DNA of 64,000 nucleotides from a bacterium (GCA_013823945.1 PNMZ01000002.1:558001-622000), one strand, 5' to 3'. Counted from the stretch's first letter, positions 36,373 to 45,639 are shown. A program made the numbers and translations. Notes: generated by a model not told the origin, from the letters alone.

Positions 36373-37509
36373 TTGAGCGAAAAACCAGTAGAAGATAAGA
36401 TGCCGACCCAGGTCAAGCGCGGCAAGGCCATCACTGTGCGAACCCACAGCCGCCATGCCTATATCGACGCCAACAAGCATATGCTTGATGACGCTGAGCC
36501 AATTGACGAGGATCTACTGGAGGAAGAGGAGGAGGAAGAGGCCGAAGAGGCCGCCCCTCGTCGGGATGAAGGTGAAGAACTTGAAATGTGGATGCGGCAA
36601 ACCCGCCGCGCGCACCTTCTCACTCCCGGACAAGAAGAAGACCTCGCCAAAAAGGTTCAAGCCAAAGATCTTGCTGAGCAGGGCAAGTGGGATCGCGTTG
36701 CCGAACTGTTCAACCTCCCCAAAGACCACGAATTTGACGATTTTGAGCGCAAAGATGTGATGAAAATTGGCACCCAAGCCAAACAGCAACTCATCGAATC
36801 GAACCTCCGTCTTGTCGTTTCCATTGCCAAGAAGTACAACGCGCGGGGCATCCCCCTCGCTGACCTCATTCAAGAAGGCAACCTCGGTCTCATCCGTGCC
36901 GTCGAGAAATTTGACTGGCGCAAGGGCTTCCGCTTCTCCACTTACGCAACTTGGTGGATTCGCCGGGCCATCGCCCGAGCCATCATCAACCAAGGCCGAA
37001 CCGTTCGAATTCCCGTCTACGTTGCCGAGCTTATCAACAAGGTGATGAAGACCGCCAATCAACTCCAACAAGAGTTGCACCGCGAACCAACACCCGAAGA
37101 AGTCGCTGAGAAAGTTGGCATGGCCGCCGACCGCGTTCAAGAGATGATGCGCGTCGCCGTCGAACCCCTGTCTTTGGAAACTCCAGTAGGTGAAAAAGAT
37201 AACAGCAGCATCGGTGACTTTATCCCAAGCCACGGAATGCCTACACCGTCCGACGTGACCACGAACCTCATTCGCCGGGAAGAAATCGATGGCATCCTCG
37301 GTCGCTTGACCAGCCGTGAACGCGATGTTGTTCGCCTCCGCTTTGGTCTTGATGATGGTCGCGCCCGAACTTTGGAAGAAGTCGGCTCTGCCCTCAACGT
37401 CACCCGCGAGCGCGTCCGCCAAATCGAACTCCGCGCAATGAAGAAGCTTCGCCACATCGGGCAAGAACTTGCCCAGCAAGGCTTCACAATCACCCCCAGC
37501 CCGAACTGA
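36373..37509 (+). CDS. rpoD: Primary RNA polymerase sigma factor (RpoD/SigA)
   Basis: About 378 residues. Region 1.2 is near '[24 protein letters not shown]'. Region 2 holds '[27 protein letters not shown]' and '[21 protein letters not shown]' (promoter melting and -10 binding). Region 3 follows, and region 4.2 has '[28 protein letters not shown]' (-35 helix-turn-helix). The start is TTG 36373, with AAGGAAA about 10 bases upstream; ATG 36400 is the alternative. An acidic run with seven consecutive Glu lies near residue 50. Its own promoter is predicted at 36235-36263. Confidence 0.95.
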   Translation: MSEKPVEDKMPTQVKRGKAITVRTHSRHAYIDANKHMLDDAEPIDEDLLEEEEEEEAEEAAPRRDEGEELEMWMRQTRRAHLLTPGQEEDLAKKVQAKDLAEQGKWDRVAELFNLPKDHEFDDFERKDVMKIGTQAKQQLIESNLRLVVSIAKKYNARGIPLADLIQEGNLGLIRAVEKFDWRKGFRFSTYATWWIRRAIARAIINQGRTVRIPVYVAELINKVMKTANQLQQELHREPTPEEVAEKVGMAADRVQEMMRVAVEPLSLETPVGEKDNSSIGDFIPSHGMPTPSDVTTNLIRREEIDGILGRLTSRERDVVRLRFGLDDGRARTLEEVGSALNVTRERVRQIELRAMKKLRHIGQELAQQGFTITPSPN

Positions 37510-37567
37510 GCCAAGGTTCAGTGAACTTTGAATCAGAAGATTGGCATAGAACGTCAAAAAGAGTTAG

Positions 37568-37783
37568 ATGAGCGATCAGATAAAACCAGATCCCCAAACC
37601 AAATGGGGTCACATTCATGAATTGGATCGCTCATTCGACTTGGAATACTGGCAAAAGCAATCAAGCGAAGCCAGAATGAAAGCTGTATCAAAGATGGTAG
37701 AAGACTATCTAATATCTCGCGGAGAAAAACATGCACTCAGAATTCAAAGAGATGTTGTCACTTTTGGAGTCAGAAGGCGTTGA
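37568..37783 (+). CDS. Small protein paired with a nucleotidyltransferase; likely antitoxin-like partner
   Basis: A 71-residue protein with 'RSFDLEYWQKQSSEARMKAVSKMVEDYLISRG', a form I associate with small proteins encoded just before MNT-like nucleotidyltransferases. It overlaps the next gene by 53 bases, which fits translational coupling. Codon use is more A/T-rich than in neighbours. Its function is inferred from the pair: neutralising or stabilising the downstream protein. Confidence 0.6.
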   Translation: MSDQIKPDPQTKWGHIHELDRSFDLEYWQKQSSEARMKAVSKMVEDYLISRGEKHALRIQRDVVTFGVRRR

Positions 37784-38180
37784 GTATTTAGTTGTAGGTG
37801 GGCTAGCGTATGCCGAGTATGCGGAGCCTCGATATACAAAAGATATTGACATCTGGATTCGGATTGATACAAGAAATGCTCAAGCCTTATTTGCAGCCCT
37901 CGCAAAATATGGTGCGCCTTTGGATGGTGTAAAACCCGAGGATTTTGAAGTTCCAGATCGTTTCTTCCAAATTGGTGTCCCGCCAATTCGAATCGACATC
38001 CTTATGGGGATTGATGGTGTAGAATTTGAGAGTGCCTGGCAAAGACGACGGATCCGACCATATGAAGACGTGAATGTAAACTATTTATCGAAAGAAGACC
38101 TCATCACGAATAAACTCGCTTCCGGTCGTCCCCAGGACTTGGTAGATGTTGATATATTAAAGCAAGCTCCAGAATACTAG
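37731..38180 (+). CDS. MNT/AbiEii-like nucleotidyltransferase (toxin-antitoxin type)
   Basis: A 149-residue protein with the minimal nucleotidyltransferase motif 'YLVVGGLAYAEYAEPRYTKDIDIWI' in two parts: GG at about 23-24 and D-x-D at about 38-40; the third catalytic Asp is near 'IRIDILMGIDG'. The fold is of the DUF6036/AbiEii type used in toxin-antitoxin and phage-defence loci. It overlaps the small upstream gene. Low GC and the isolated position between rpoD and hisD suggest that it was acquired. Its activity (toxin or antidote) cannot be decided from sequence. Confidence 0.75.
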   Translation: MHSEFKEMLSLLESEGVEYLVVGGLAYAEYAEPRYTKDIDIWIRIDTRNAQALFAALAKYGAPLDGVKPEDFEVPDRFFQIGVPPIRIDILMGIDGVEFESAWQRRRIRPYEDVNVNYLSKEDLITNKLASGRPQDLVDVDILKQAPEY

Positions 38181-39509
38181 CTAGTCGCTTTCCAGCCGCA
38201 CCGCCCCACCCCGCCCGTGCATTGGAAACCCTTCCATCGCCCCAAAGCGTTCCACAACCGGGCTCAGCTCCTCCAAATCAGACCTCGTCAACGAAGACAC
38301 TGACTGCACCTTCAAAAAGTCCAAAACGCTCACCGGCGAACTAAACCGCGCCGCACCACTTGTCGGCAAAGTGTGCGATGGACCACTCACAAAGTCGCCT
38401 GCCGCTTGAGGCGTATCTGGCCCAATCAAAACACATCCACAATTTCGAACTTGCTGCGCCAAATATCCCCCATTCTCACAATGCAACGACAAATGTTCCG
38501 GCGCAAACCGATTGATGACACGACCTGCTTCCTCGTCGTCCTTCACTACAACGCAGACCCCGTGATTGCGCAAAGCTGACCGCATCACATCCTCACGCGC
38601 CGAACCAATCAGTAATCCTTCGCACTCGGCGATCACCGCGTCCGCTACCCGTTGACCCCGACAAATCAGAACCCCAACGTTATCCTCAGCATGCTCAACC
38701 TGTGTTAACAAATCAACCGCCGAAACCTTCGCCGAGCAACTCCCATCCGCATAGACCGCCACTTCGCTTGGCCCTGCATACGAATCCAAACCAACGCTTC
38801 CCCAAAGCTGTCGTTTCGCTTCATTAACAAACTTATTCCCCGGGCCAACCACCTTGTCCACCCGCACAAAACCAGAGCATCCAAAGGCAAGAAGCCCGAC
38901 CGCCGCCGCCCCCCCTGCTTTCACCAGTTGAGTCACCCCCGCAAGCTGACAAGCGACCAAAACCGCCGGATCAACTGTTCCATCTTCCCGAGCAGGCGTG
39001 CAAACAACAATCCGCTCCACTCCGGCGACCCGGGCCGGAATCGCATTCATCAAAACCGAACTCGGATATGTCCCCTTTCCTCCCGGAACATAAACACCCA
39101 CCGACTCCAATGGCAACAAGCGCTGACCCTCAAACCCCGTATCTTCCCCCTCCTCGATGGCATCCATCCGCCAACCCCAACCCAGCGGTAACTCTTCCCA
39201 ACCATCTACAAGTGTTGATAGCTGCACCTCATGAAAATCCTGAATCCGATCTGCTGCAAGCCGAAGCGCTTTTTCATCTTCCTCCGGAACTATTGCGTTC
39301 GCTATGTCTTCCGGCGACAACCAAATCGACTCAAGTAACGCTGAATCAAAGCGCCGCGATTGCTCCAAAACCGCCGCTTCCCCGCGATCAAAAACATTTC
39401 CCAATATCTCAACCACCTGAGCCGCTAACTTGGGATCAAACTCTGGAGACCGATCAAACCACCGATTCAATCGTTCATCGCCAAACTCATAGATTGGGAG
39501 CAAACTCAA
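38181..39509 (-). CDS. hisD: Histidinol dehydrogenase
   Basis: A 442-residue protein of normal length. It carries out the last two oxidations of L-histidinol to L-histidine, with NAD+ and zinc. Signatures are 'VGVYVPGGKGTYPSSVLMNAIPA' (about residues 136-158), 'DSYAGPSEVAVYAD' and 'QVEHAEDNVGVLI', and the zinc/active-site region 'FAPEHLSLHCENGGYLAQQVRNCG'. The start is TTG overlapping the stop of gltX (TTGA, 39506-39509), so translation is coupled to glutamyl-tRNA synthetase. Other his genes are not in the window. Confidence 0.96.
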   Translation of the reverse strand: MSLLPIYEFGDERLNRWFDRSPEFDPKLAAQVVEILGNVFDRGEAAVLEQSRRFDSALLESIWLSPEDIANAIVPEEDEKALRLAADRIQDFHEVQLSTLVDGWEELPLGWGWRMDAIEEGEDTGFEGQRLLPLESVGVYVPGGKGTYPSSVLMNAIPARVAGVERIVVCTPAREDGTVDPAVLVACQLAGVTQLVKAGGAAAVGLLAFGCSGFVRVDKVVGPGNKFVNEAKRQLWGSVGLDSYAGPSEVAVYADGSCSAKVSAVDLLTQVEHAEDNVGVLICRGQRVADAVIAECEGLLIGSAREDVMRSALRNHGVCVVVKDDEEAGRVINRFAPEHLSLHCENGGYLAQQVRNCGCVLIGPDTPQAAGDFVSGPSHTLPTSGAARFSSPVSVLDFLKVQSVSSLTRSDLEELSPVVERFGAMEGFPMHGRGGAVRLESD

Positions 39510-41044
39510 CCCAATTTCTCCATCGCCCGGCTCACCCTTGCCTTCACCCGGTCAGAACCGAGAACCGCCATCAGATCAAACAATCCCGGCCCTGCCAGCT
39601 TGCCCGTCATCGCAACGCGAATCGGCATAACGACTGGCCCCATTTTCTCAATTCCCTGCTCCGCTGCCCAGTCATGAACGGACTTGTCCCAATCTGCCGA
39701 CATAAACCCATCAGATTCAACCGCCAACAAGAATTCAAAAAGCCCTCGAACATGATCTGCCCCGAATGCCTTATCCACTGACTTCTGGTCAAATTCCACC
39801 TCATGAACAAAGAAGAATTCACATGCTGGTCCAAAATCTGCCAACGTCGAAACTCGTTCTTGCTCGAGCGGCAACACTGACCGCACATATTCCGGATCAC
39901 GCTCCAGGGCCTGTTTCAACAGCGTCATCCCCGGAATGAAATGAGCCGGATCAATCTTCAATTCGTCGTCCTTTTCAAGCGTATTCCAATATCCCCACGT
40001 AATTTCGCTCGCCAAATACTCCTGCAACGTATCAAACAGCTTCTCAACCGACATCGCCCGAATAGCCAAGCCGTTCATCCATTTCAATTTGTCCAAATCA
40101 AACCGACCTGGTGACGGTTGAATGCCCTTAATCTCAAATGCCTGGGCCAAACCTCCATCGCTCATCGCCTCCCGTTCATCCCCGGGGTTCCAACCAATCA
40201 AAGCTATAAAATTGCGGAGAGGCTGGGGCAAGTATCCTTGCGAAGCATAGTCCAGAACTCGGGTGGCTCCGTGACGTTTGCTCAGCTTTTTCCCGTCCGT
40301 TCCCACAATGACCGGGCAATGAACAAAAACCGGCATCTCCCATCCAAATGCCTGAAAAAGAACAATGTGCTTGGGATAACTACTAATCCACTCTTCACCG
40401 CGGAACACATGGGTGATCTCCATAAGGTGGTCATCCACCATTGCGGCAAAGTGATATGTCGGCATTCCATCTGCTTTCAGCAGAACCGGATCATCAATCG
40501 TATTGCTATCCCACTCCAGTTTCCCCCGAATCGCATCCTCTCCCGTTATCTTCACATCCCGAGGAATTTTGAGCCGAATAACATAGGGCCGACCCGCTGC
40601 CTCCGCTGCCGCAACTTTCTCTGGTGAAGCATCGCGCCAATCCCCGCCAAAATAACCCGTCGGCATTTTGTTGATTCGCTGAAATTCGCGCATCTCGTCC
40701 AGCTCCTCGCTCGTATCAAATGCCTTGTAAACCGCCCCCTTTGCCATCAGTTCAGCAATTTTCTCCGCGTATATTCCTGCTTCCTTTCGCTCACTCTGAC
40801 GATACGGAGCATCCTTTCCCCCCAAGTGCGGCCCTTCATCAAACTCAATCCCCGCCCATTTCAATGTATCAACAAACTCCTGCTCGCTTTCCGGGTTGTA
40901 ACGAGTTCGATCTGTATCCTCAATCCGCAACAGCAAACTCCCGCCTTTGCCCTTCGCAAAAAAATCATTAAACACTACTGTCCTCAACGCCCCAATATGG
41001 AGCAAACCGGTCGGAGAAGGAGCAAATCGGACGCGAACTGACAT
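39506..41044 (-). CDS. gltX: Glutamyl-tRNA synthetase
   Basis: A 512-residue class I synthetase from ATG 41044 (an ATG 60 bases upstream adds residues that match nothing in the family). It has the HIGH-type motif 'SPTGLLHIGALRTVVFN' (H16), 'LRIEDTDRTRYNPES', and the KMSKS-type motif 'KKLSKRHGATRVLDY'. It attaches glutamate to tRNA-Glu (or tRNA-Gln if non-discriminating). It is coupled by TTGA to hisD downstream. Confidence 0.97.
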   Translation of the reverse strand: MSVRVRFAPSPTGLLHIGALRTVVFNDFFAKGKGGSLLLRIEDTDRTRYNPESEQEFVDTLKWAGIEFDEGPHLGGKDAPYRQSERKEAGIYAEKIAELMAKGAVYKAFDTSEELDEMREFQRINKMPTGYFGGDWRDASPEKVAAAEAAGRPYVIRLKIPRDVKITGEDAIRGKLEWDSNTIDDPVLLKADGMPTYHFAAMVDDHLMEITHVFRGEEWISSYPKHIVLFQAFGWEMPVFVHCPVIVGTDGKKLSKRHGATRVLDYASQGYLPQPLRNFIALIGWNPGDEREAMSDGGLAQAFEIKGIQPSPGRFDLDKLKWMNGLAIRAMSVEKLFDTLQEYLASEITWGYWNTLEKDDELKIDPAHFIPGMTLLKQALERDPEYVRSVLPLEQERVSTLADFGPACEFFFVHEVEFDQKSVDKAFGADHVRGLFEFLLAVESDGFMSADWDKSVHDWAAEQGIEKMGPVVMPIRVAMTGKLAGPGLFDLMAVLGSDRVKARVSRAMEKLG

Positions 41045-41197
41045 AACGTCACCAGAGGCTACCTGCCCCGTCCCGTGAGTCCAAGGACATTCAAAAACCT
41101 GCAAAGTACCCCGCCTTTATCCCGTTTTATCTCCAGACCGCAACCGACTTGGCTCACAAACAGTCTATTCTCCCAGGCAGGCAATACAACCTTTCGC

Positions 41198-41761
41198 ATG
41201 AGCCAATCCGAAACAGCAGAATGGTACTACGTCGGTCACTACGGTCAACTTGGCCCTCTGACCCTTGAAAACATGGTCGAACTAGCGTCCGACGGAGTGA
41301 TTGAGCGCGAAACCTATGTTTGGAATCCCAAGATGCCCGACTGGGACATGGCCGCCAACGTCTCGGAACTTTTTAGCCACTTCACCCAGCCTCAGTCCCC
41401 ACCACCAACCCCGGGGCAAAGAGCCGCTACTCCTCCCACTTTCAACCCAGCTGATCCCTCCACTCTCCGTGATCTCAGTCCTTATCAACCTGCTGCCCGA
41501 CCAATGACGCCTTATGGAGGTTCTCAATGGATGCTGGGGCCAATAAACGCCCCCAAAAGTGACAAGAATCGACTCACCGCTGCCCTCCTTAACGTCATTC
41601 CCGGTTTCGGCCGATTTTATCTGGGCCACGTTGCAATCGGAATCCTCCAAATCATGACTTCATTCTGCGGAATTGGTGTCATTTGGTCATGGATCGATGG
41701 CGTTTATATCCTTGCTGGAGGAGTGAAAACCGACGGGTACGGACGAGAACTCCCTGACTGA
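41198..41761 (+). CDS. GYF_2 and TM2 domain protein
   Basis: A 187-residue protein. An N-terminal GYF_2 domain ('AEWYYVGHYGQLGPLTLENMVELASDGVI', residues 7-36) is followed by 'DTYVWNPKMPDW'-like text, then a Pro/Thr-rich linker (about 60-115), then a TM2 domain ('LLNVIPGFGRFYLGHVAIGILQIM', with a polar turn and a second membrane helix). GYF domains bind proline-rich sequence. Function is unknown; such proteins are common in Armatimonadota and Planctomycetes. The 3' end overlaps trpE (convergent) by 58 bases. The start is ATG 41198; longer readings have no support. Confidence 0.82.
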   Translation: MSQSETAEWYYVGHYGQLGPLTLENMVELASDGVIERETYVWNPKMPDWDMAANVSELFSHFTQPQSPPPTPGQRAATPPTFNPADPSTLRDLSPYQPAARPMTPYGGSQWMLGPINAPKSDKNRLTAALLNVIPGFGRFYLGHVAIGILQIMTSFCGIGVIWSWIDGVYILAGGVKTDGYGRELPD

Positions 41762-43191
41762 TTTAGATCCAAGCCCCGCTGAGCTAAAGCAACAGCCTGC
41801 AAAGCCGCTCGGGCCTTATTCAAACACTCCTCGTACTCTTTTTGGGGTTCTGAATCATAAACCAATCCTGCCCCGGCCTGAACATGGGCAAATCCATCCA
41901 CCATCAAAACAGTCCGGATTGCAATTGCTAGACTCATATCCCCGTTAGCCGAAAATGTCCCAACCGCTCCACCATAGAGTCCCCGCTTGGTTTTCTCAAG
42001 CTCCTCAATAATCTGCATCGCCCGCACCTTGGGTGCCCCGCTGAGCGTCCCCGCCGGAAAGGTCGCCCGCAGCAAGTCGATTGCATCAACACCTTCACTC
42101 AACTCACCCACAACATCACTCACGATGTGCATCACATGGGAATACATCTCAATCGCCATCAATCGATCAACCTTTACCGATCCTGGCTTGCAAACCCTCC
42201 CCAAATCATTGCGCCCCAAGTCAACAAGCATCACATGCTCCGCCCGTTCCTTTTCGTCCGCCAAAAGCTCTTGCGCCAAAGCCGAATCTTCCACTTGAGT
42301 CAATCCTCTCGGCCGAGTCCCCGCGATTGGCCTGACCCTCGCCTCCCGGCCATGCAATGAAACGAGCAATTCCGGTGATGCCCCCGCAATATCAAAACCT
42401 TCAAACCGGAACAGATACATAAACGGAGATGGATTCAAGCCCCGGAGGGCACGATAAACGGTAACTGGATGCACATCCACTCGTTGAGAAAATCTCTGCG
42501 ACAGAACTACTTGAATGCAATCTCCCGCCGCGACATACTCCCGGACCCGGTCAACGCCTGCCATGAACTCTTCTTTACTGACATTTGCCGACACTTCCCG
42601 TGTCTCAAAAACTTCATCTGGGAGTGGAGGTAATGCTCCAGCAAGCCTGCTCTCAAGTCGGTCAAGCTCAGCAACTCCCGCATCATATCCGTCATCAGAA
42701 CCCCCAGCCAGCGCGATCAGCAGAATTTTCGCCCGGGCATGGTCAAAGACTACAACCGAATCACAAATCATCAAAGCCACATCGGGGAGTCCTAACTCAT
42801 CCGGATTCTCACCGCGAATGTCTTCAATCGCCCGGACATAGTCATATCCAACCATCCCAACCGCTCCACCAACAAACCCGGGCAAATTTTCCAAAATTTC
42901 CGATGCACCTGAGTCAACCTCCGGCAACATTTCTCGAATATGTTCAAGCGGATCAACTCCCCCAACCATCTCCCGCACAACATGCCGGGGCCGAACGCCG
43001 ATCATTGAGTATCGCGCCACTTGTTCTCCTCCACTGACACTCTCAAGCAAAAATGAATTCGTTTCGTCGTGTGCGAGTTTCCAGTAGGCGCTGAGCGGCG
43101 TCTCCAAGTCGGCAAACATCTCTCGAACAAGGGGCCAAACTTTGCCTTTCTCCACCCGCCCCAAAAACTCATCGCGACCAATCAAATGCAT
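41704..43191 (-). CDS. trpE: Anthranilate synthase component I
   Basis: A 495-residue chorismate-utilising enzyme. The N-terminus has the tryptophan feedback site 'FLLESVSGGEQVARYSMIG' (about 47-65). The C-terminal catalytic domain has 'IAGASPELLVSLHGREARVRPIAGTRPRG', 'DEKERAEHVMLVDLGRNDLGRV' and 'FPAGTLSGAPKVRAMQIIEELE'. It makes anthranilate from chorismate with a glutamine amidotransferase (TrpG), which is not in the window. No leader peptide or attenuator is visible in the 42 bases shared with the divergent YggS gene. Confidence 0.95.
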   Translation of the reverse strand: MHLIGRDEFLGRVEKGKVWPLVREMFADLETPLSAYWKLAHDETNSFLLESVSGGEQVARYSMIGVRPRHVVREMVGGVDPLEHIREMLPEVDSGASEILENLPGFVGGAVGMVGYDYVRAIEDIRGENPDELGLPDVALMICDSVVVFDHARAKILLIALAGGSDDGYDAGVAELDRLESRLAGALPPLPDEVFETREVSANVSKEEFMAGVDRVREYVAAGDCIQVVLSQRFSQRVDVHPVTVYRALRGLNPSPFMYLFRFEGFDIAGASPELLVSLHGREARVRPIAGTRPRGLTQVEDSALAQELLADEKERAEHVMLVDLGRNDLGRVCKPGSVKVDRLMAIEMYSHVMHIVSDVVGELSEGVDAIDLLRATFPAGTLSGAPKVRAMQIIEELEKTKRGLYGGAVGTFSANGDMSLAIAIRTVLMVDGFAHVQAGAGLVYDSEPQKEYEECLNKARAALQAVALAQRGLDLNQSGSSRPYPSVFTPPARI

Positions 43192-43233
43192 CTATTCCTA
43201 GTCTATCCTCTCAACAGAGACCTTCACGCCGAC

Positions 43234-43887
43234 ATGTCCTCCCCAATTGCCAAAAATCTTGCCTCCATACAAGAGCAAGTCAATCGTGCTTGCGATTCTG
43301 TTCAAAGAAACCCCGCCGAGATCACCCTCGTTGCCGTCAGCAAAACATTTTCCGTCGTCGATATCCAAGCCGCCTATGACCTTGGGCTCCGAGACTTTGG
43401 CGAGAGCAAAGCTCAAGAACTCCAGACAAAGGTCCACCATCTGCCAAACGATATTAACTGGCACTTTATTGGCACACTTCAGTCCAATAAAGCCAAACAT
43501 GTAGCTGAAATGTCTACTACTATTCACACGATCGAAAACGAAAGACAACTCCGAGAAATCGATAAACAGGACCGGACCATTGATGGTTTTATTCAAGTCA
43601 ATATCGCTTCAGAATCACAAAAATCTGGAATTTTAATCGAAAGTCTTGACACGGTCCTTTCATATGTTCTAACCTCTCACCAAGTTCGGTTTCTTGGCCT
43701 GATGACCATCGGTCCCCCAGTCCAAAACCCCGAAGAGAGTCGGCCCTACTTCCGAAAACTTGCTGAACTGAATCAACAAGCCAACGGAACAATGCTCAGT
43801 ATGGGAATGAGCAACGACTTCGATGTGGCGATCCAAGAAGGAGCCACCCACATCAGAGTTGGATCCGCCCTCTTCGGCAAACGCTGA
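43234..43887 (+). CDS. YggS-family pyridoxal phosphate homeostasis protein
   Basis: A 217-residue PLP-binding protein from ATG 43234 (earlier in-frame ATGs would overlap the divergent trpE gene). It has the fold-type III barrel, with the PLP lysine in 'ITLVAVSKTFSVVDI' (K37), 'LRDFGESKAQEL', 'WHFIGTLQSNKAKHV' and the C-terminal 'LSMGMSNDFDVAIQEGATHIRVGSALFG'. It balances PLP pools and is usually encoded next to sepF, as here. Confidence 0.95.
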   Translation: MSSPIAKNLASIQEQVNRACDSVQRNPAEITLVAVSKTFSVVDIQAAYDLGLRDFGESKAQELQTKVHHLPNDINWHFIGTLQSNKAKHVAEMSTTIHTIENERQLREIDKQDRTIDGFIQVNIASESQKSGILIESLDTVLSYVLTSHQVRFLGLMTIGPPVQNPEESRPYFRKLAELNQQANGTMLSMGMSNDFDVAIQEGATHIRVGSALFGKR

Positions 43888-43913
43888 ACAACCAAGGAAG
43901 GAAAACTGGAATC

Positions 43914-44330
43914 ATGGAAGAAACACTTGAGCGCGTCACCCTCGTCGATCGCATCCGAGACTTTTTTGTCCGCGAAGAAGTAGAGGAGCACGACACTGAC
44001 CACGTCCCTACGCGCAGCCGTGTAGAGTCCAATAGCATCCGACTCCACGCAACCCACCGGTACCACGTCACAGTTCGCAGCCAGATCGTATCATTTCAAG
44101 ATGCCGTAGCCGCTGCAGATGGACTCAAGCGAGGCGAGCAGCAGCTCTTGAACCTCAGCCGATGCCCTGAAGATCTCCGCGAAAAAATCAAGGACTTCAT
44201 GTGCGGTGTCAACTATAACGCTGAAGGAAGCTGGGAAGAAGTTGCTGACAACGTCTATCTCCTTGCACCCGCTATTGCCCACGTTGAAGTCGCACCCGCG
44301 AGTCAACGCATGGTTGCAGGTCGAAACTAA
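43914..44330 (+). CDS. SepF-like cell division protein
   Basis: A 138-residue protein whose C-terminal part matches SepF: 'QIVSFQDAVAAADGLKRGEQQLLNLSRC', 'REKIKDFMCGVNYNAEGSWEEVADNVYLLAPA'. SepF polymerises and links FtsZ to the membrane. The N-terminal 50 residues are charged and differ from the usual amphipathic anchor, so membrane attachment cannot be confirmed. Its place 26 bases after the yggS gene is the conserved SepF context. A terminator follows. Confidence 0.85.
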   Translation: MEETLERVTLVDRIRDFFVREEVEEHDTDHVPTRSRVESNSIRLHATHRYHVTVRSQIVSFQDAVAAADGLKRGEQQLLNLSRCPEDLREKIKDFMCGVNYNAEGSWEEVADNVYLLAPAIAHVEVAPASQRMVAGRN

Positions 44331-44407
44331 GACCAAGCCCCAAACACTTTTCATTTCCTCTCCATAGAAGGGACAAAAAGAGCGAAAGCACTTGGGAACA
44401 CCTAATT

Positions 44408-44439
44408 ACCCTCCGGGTTGGCCCCCGGAGGGGTTTTTT
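44408..44439 (+). terminator. Rho-independent terminator after sepF
   Basis: CCCTCCGGG and CCCGGAGGG form a strong stem with a short TTGGCC loop, followed by TTTTTT. It lies 77 bases after the SepF stop. Confidence 0.9.
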
Positions 44440-44464
44440 GTCAGAACTCAGTCATAATTGAAAC

Positions 44465-45064
44465 ATGTCCGGATTTACCGTTGCCACCGGGAAAATCGCT
44501 GTCTACCTCCAAGACCACGTTGATACCGACCGGATCATCCCCGCCCGGTTCCTCACTATGGTTACAAAAACCGGTTACGGTGAGCTTGCCTTTGCGGACG
44601 CACGGAAGCAGGAATCGGATTTTTTCCTTGATCAACCGAGTGCATCCGGTGCTTCTATTCTGGTCACCGGAACGAACTTCGGTTGTGGATCTTCCCGAGA
44701 ACACGCCGTCTGGGCAATCCAACAAGCTGGATTTATCGCCGTCATCGCCCGGATAGACTCCGAAACTCCTGGCTACAGCGACATATTCCGCCAAAATTCT
44801 GCCAATTGCGGTCTCCTCCTTGTTGAACTCCCATCTGAGTCCCATGCCAAAGTGTCCGCACTTCCACAAGGAACCGAAATCACCATCGATCTCCCGAACC
44901 AACTCGTTAAAGCAATTGGCCAGGATTTGCCGTTCGAAATCAACCCAGCCACCAAAGATCAGTTGATTAAGGGGCTCGACCTAGTCGGCACAACTCTTGT
45001 TTACAATGATCAAATTGACCAATTTGAATCGAAGTGGACAGCTTTTGCTCCCGCTACAAAATGA
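44465..45064 (+). CDS. leuD: 3-isopropylmalate dehydratase small subunit
   Basis: A 199-residue swivel-domain protein. The start 'VDTDRIIPARFLTM' (about 19-32) and the central 'GTNFGCGSSREHAVWAIQQAGF' (about 66-88) with 'FRQNSANCGLLLVEL' are LeuD signatures. With LeuC it isomerises isopropylmalate in leucine synthesis. LeuC and other leu genes are not in the window. It could also be a homoaconitase small subunit, but length and motifs fit LeuD. Confidence 0.93.
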   Translation: MSGFTVATGKIAVYLQDHVDTDRIIPARFLTMVTKTGYGELAFADARKQESDFFLDQPSASGASILVTGTNFGCGSSREHAVWAIQQAGFIAVIARIDSETPGYSDIFRQNSANCGLLLVELPSESHAKVSALPQGTEITIDLPNQLVKAIGQDLPFEINPATKDQLIKGLDLVGTTLVYNDQIDQFESKWTAFAPATK

Positions 45065-45110
45065 AACCTAAAACCAAGAACCCTCACAAAACGTCAATTC
45101 AAGGAAACTC

Positions 45111-45605
45111 ATGCCCATGCTAAGCCCCGTCCTCCTCTTCCTGGCGATCAATCAAACCCAACCGCCAATCACTCAAGAACCCCGATTCATCGCCGAAAGA
45201 AATTTCCAACTGAAAGACATTACCACTGCAAAAATCAGCTTCAAAGAGAAGCATCAAATGACCGCATGGGTAATGGACACAAACATGAAGCGAGCCGAAG
45301 GAATGATGTTCGTCAAAGACACCGACTTCACCGAAAAGCAGGCCATGATTTTCGTTTTTCGATATCCTCAAATTCTTAGTTTTTGGATGCGCAACACCCA
45401 CGTTGATCTGGATATCGCTTACGTAGACGGGGCTGGAAGAATTGTCAAAACCTACACCATGAGAGCCTTCGACGAAACCACTGACTACAGTTCCAAGCTC
45501 AACGCCATGTTTGCCATTGAAGTCAAAGCTGGACTTTTCAAAAAACTCGGCATCGAAGCTGGTGACTTTGTCCAAATCCCAAGCTCTGTCAAATCCAGAG
45601 AATAG
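45111..45605 (+). CDS. DUF192 family exported protein
   Basis: A 164-residue protein with a hydrophobic leader ('MPMLSPVLLFLAI') and then the DUF192 domain: 'ITTAKISFKEKHQMTAWVMDTNMKRAEGMMFVKD', 'MIFVFRYPQILSFWMRNTHVDLDIAYVDGAGRIVKTYTM' and 'FAIEVKAGLFKKLGIEAGD'. The domain is widespread and uncharacterised in function. The lead is weak as a signal peptide and cleavage is not certain. It lies upstream of the nusA leader, 47 bases after leuD. Confidence 0.85.
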   Translation: MPMLSPVLLFLAINQTQPPITQEPRFIAERNFQLKDITTAKISFKEKHQMTAWVMDTNMKRAEGMMFVKDTDFTEKQAMIFVFRYPQILSFWMRNTHVDLDIAYVDGAGRIVKTYTMRAFDETTDYSSKLNAMFAIEVKAGLFKKLGIEAGDFVQIPSSVKSRE

Positions 45606-45630
45606 AGACTCAAAGCCTGCCTAGGCGTTG

Positions 45631-45639
45631 TGCTACAAT
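45631..45639 (+). promoter_or_regulatory. Predicted extended -10 promoter for nusA
   Basis: TGC-TACAAT (45631-45639) is an extended -10 element; a matching -35 is not seen. Transcription would start near 45646, upstream of a terminator-like hairpin and about 100 bases before nusA. Confidence 0.5.

Noticed and set aside
36235-36399. Longer N-terminus for the primary sigma factor from ATG 36235
   Set aside because: This region carries a good -35/-10 promoter, and the translated residues (Arg-rich) match nothing in region 1 of sigma factors.
43069-43233. Longer N-terminus for the YggS gene
   Set aside because: It would overlap the divergent trpE gene by over 120 bases, and the extra residues are not in the family.
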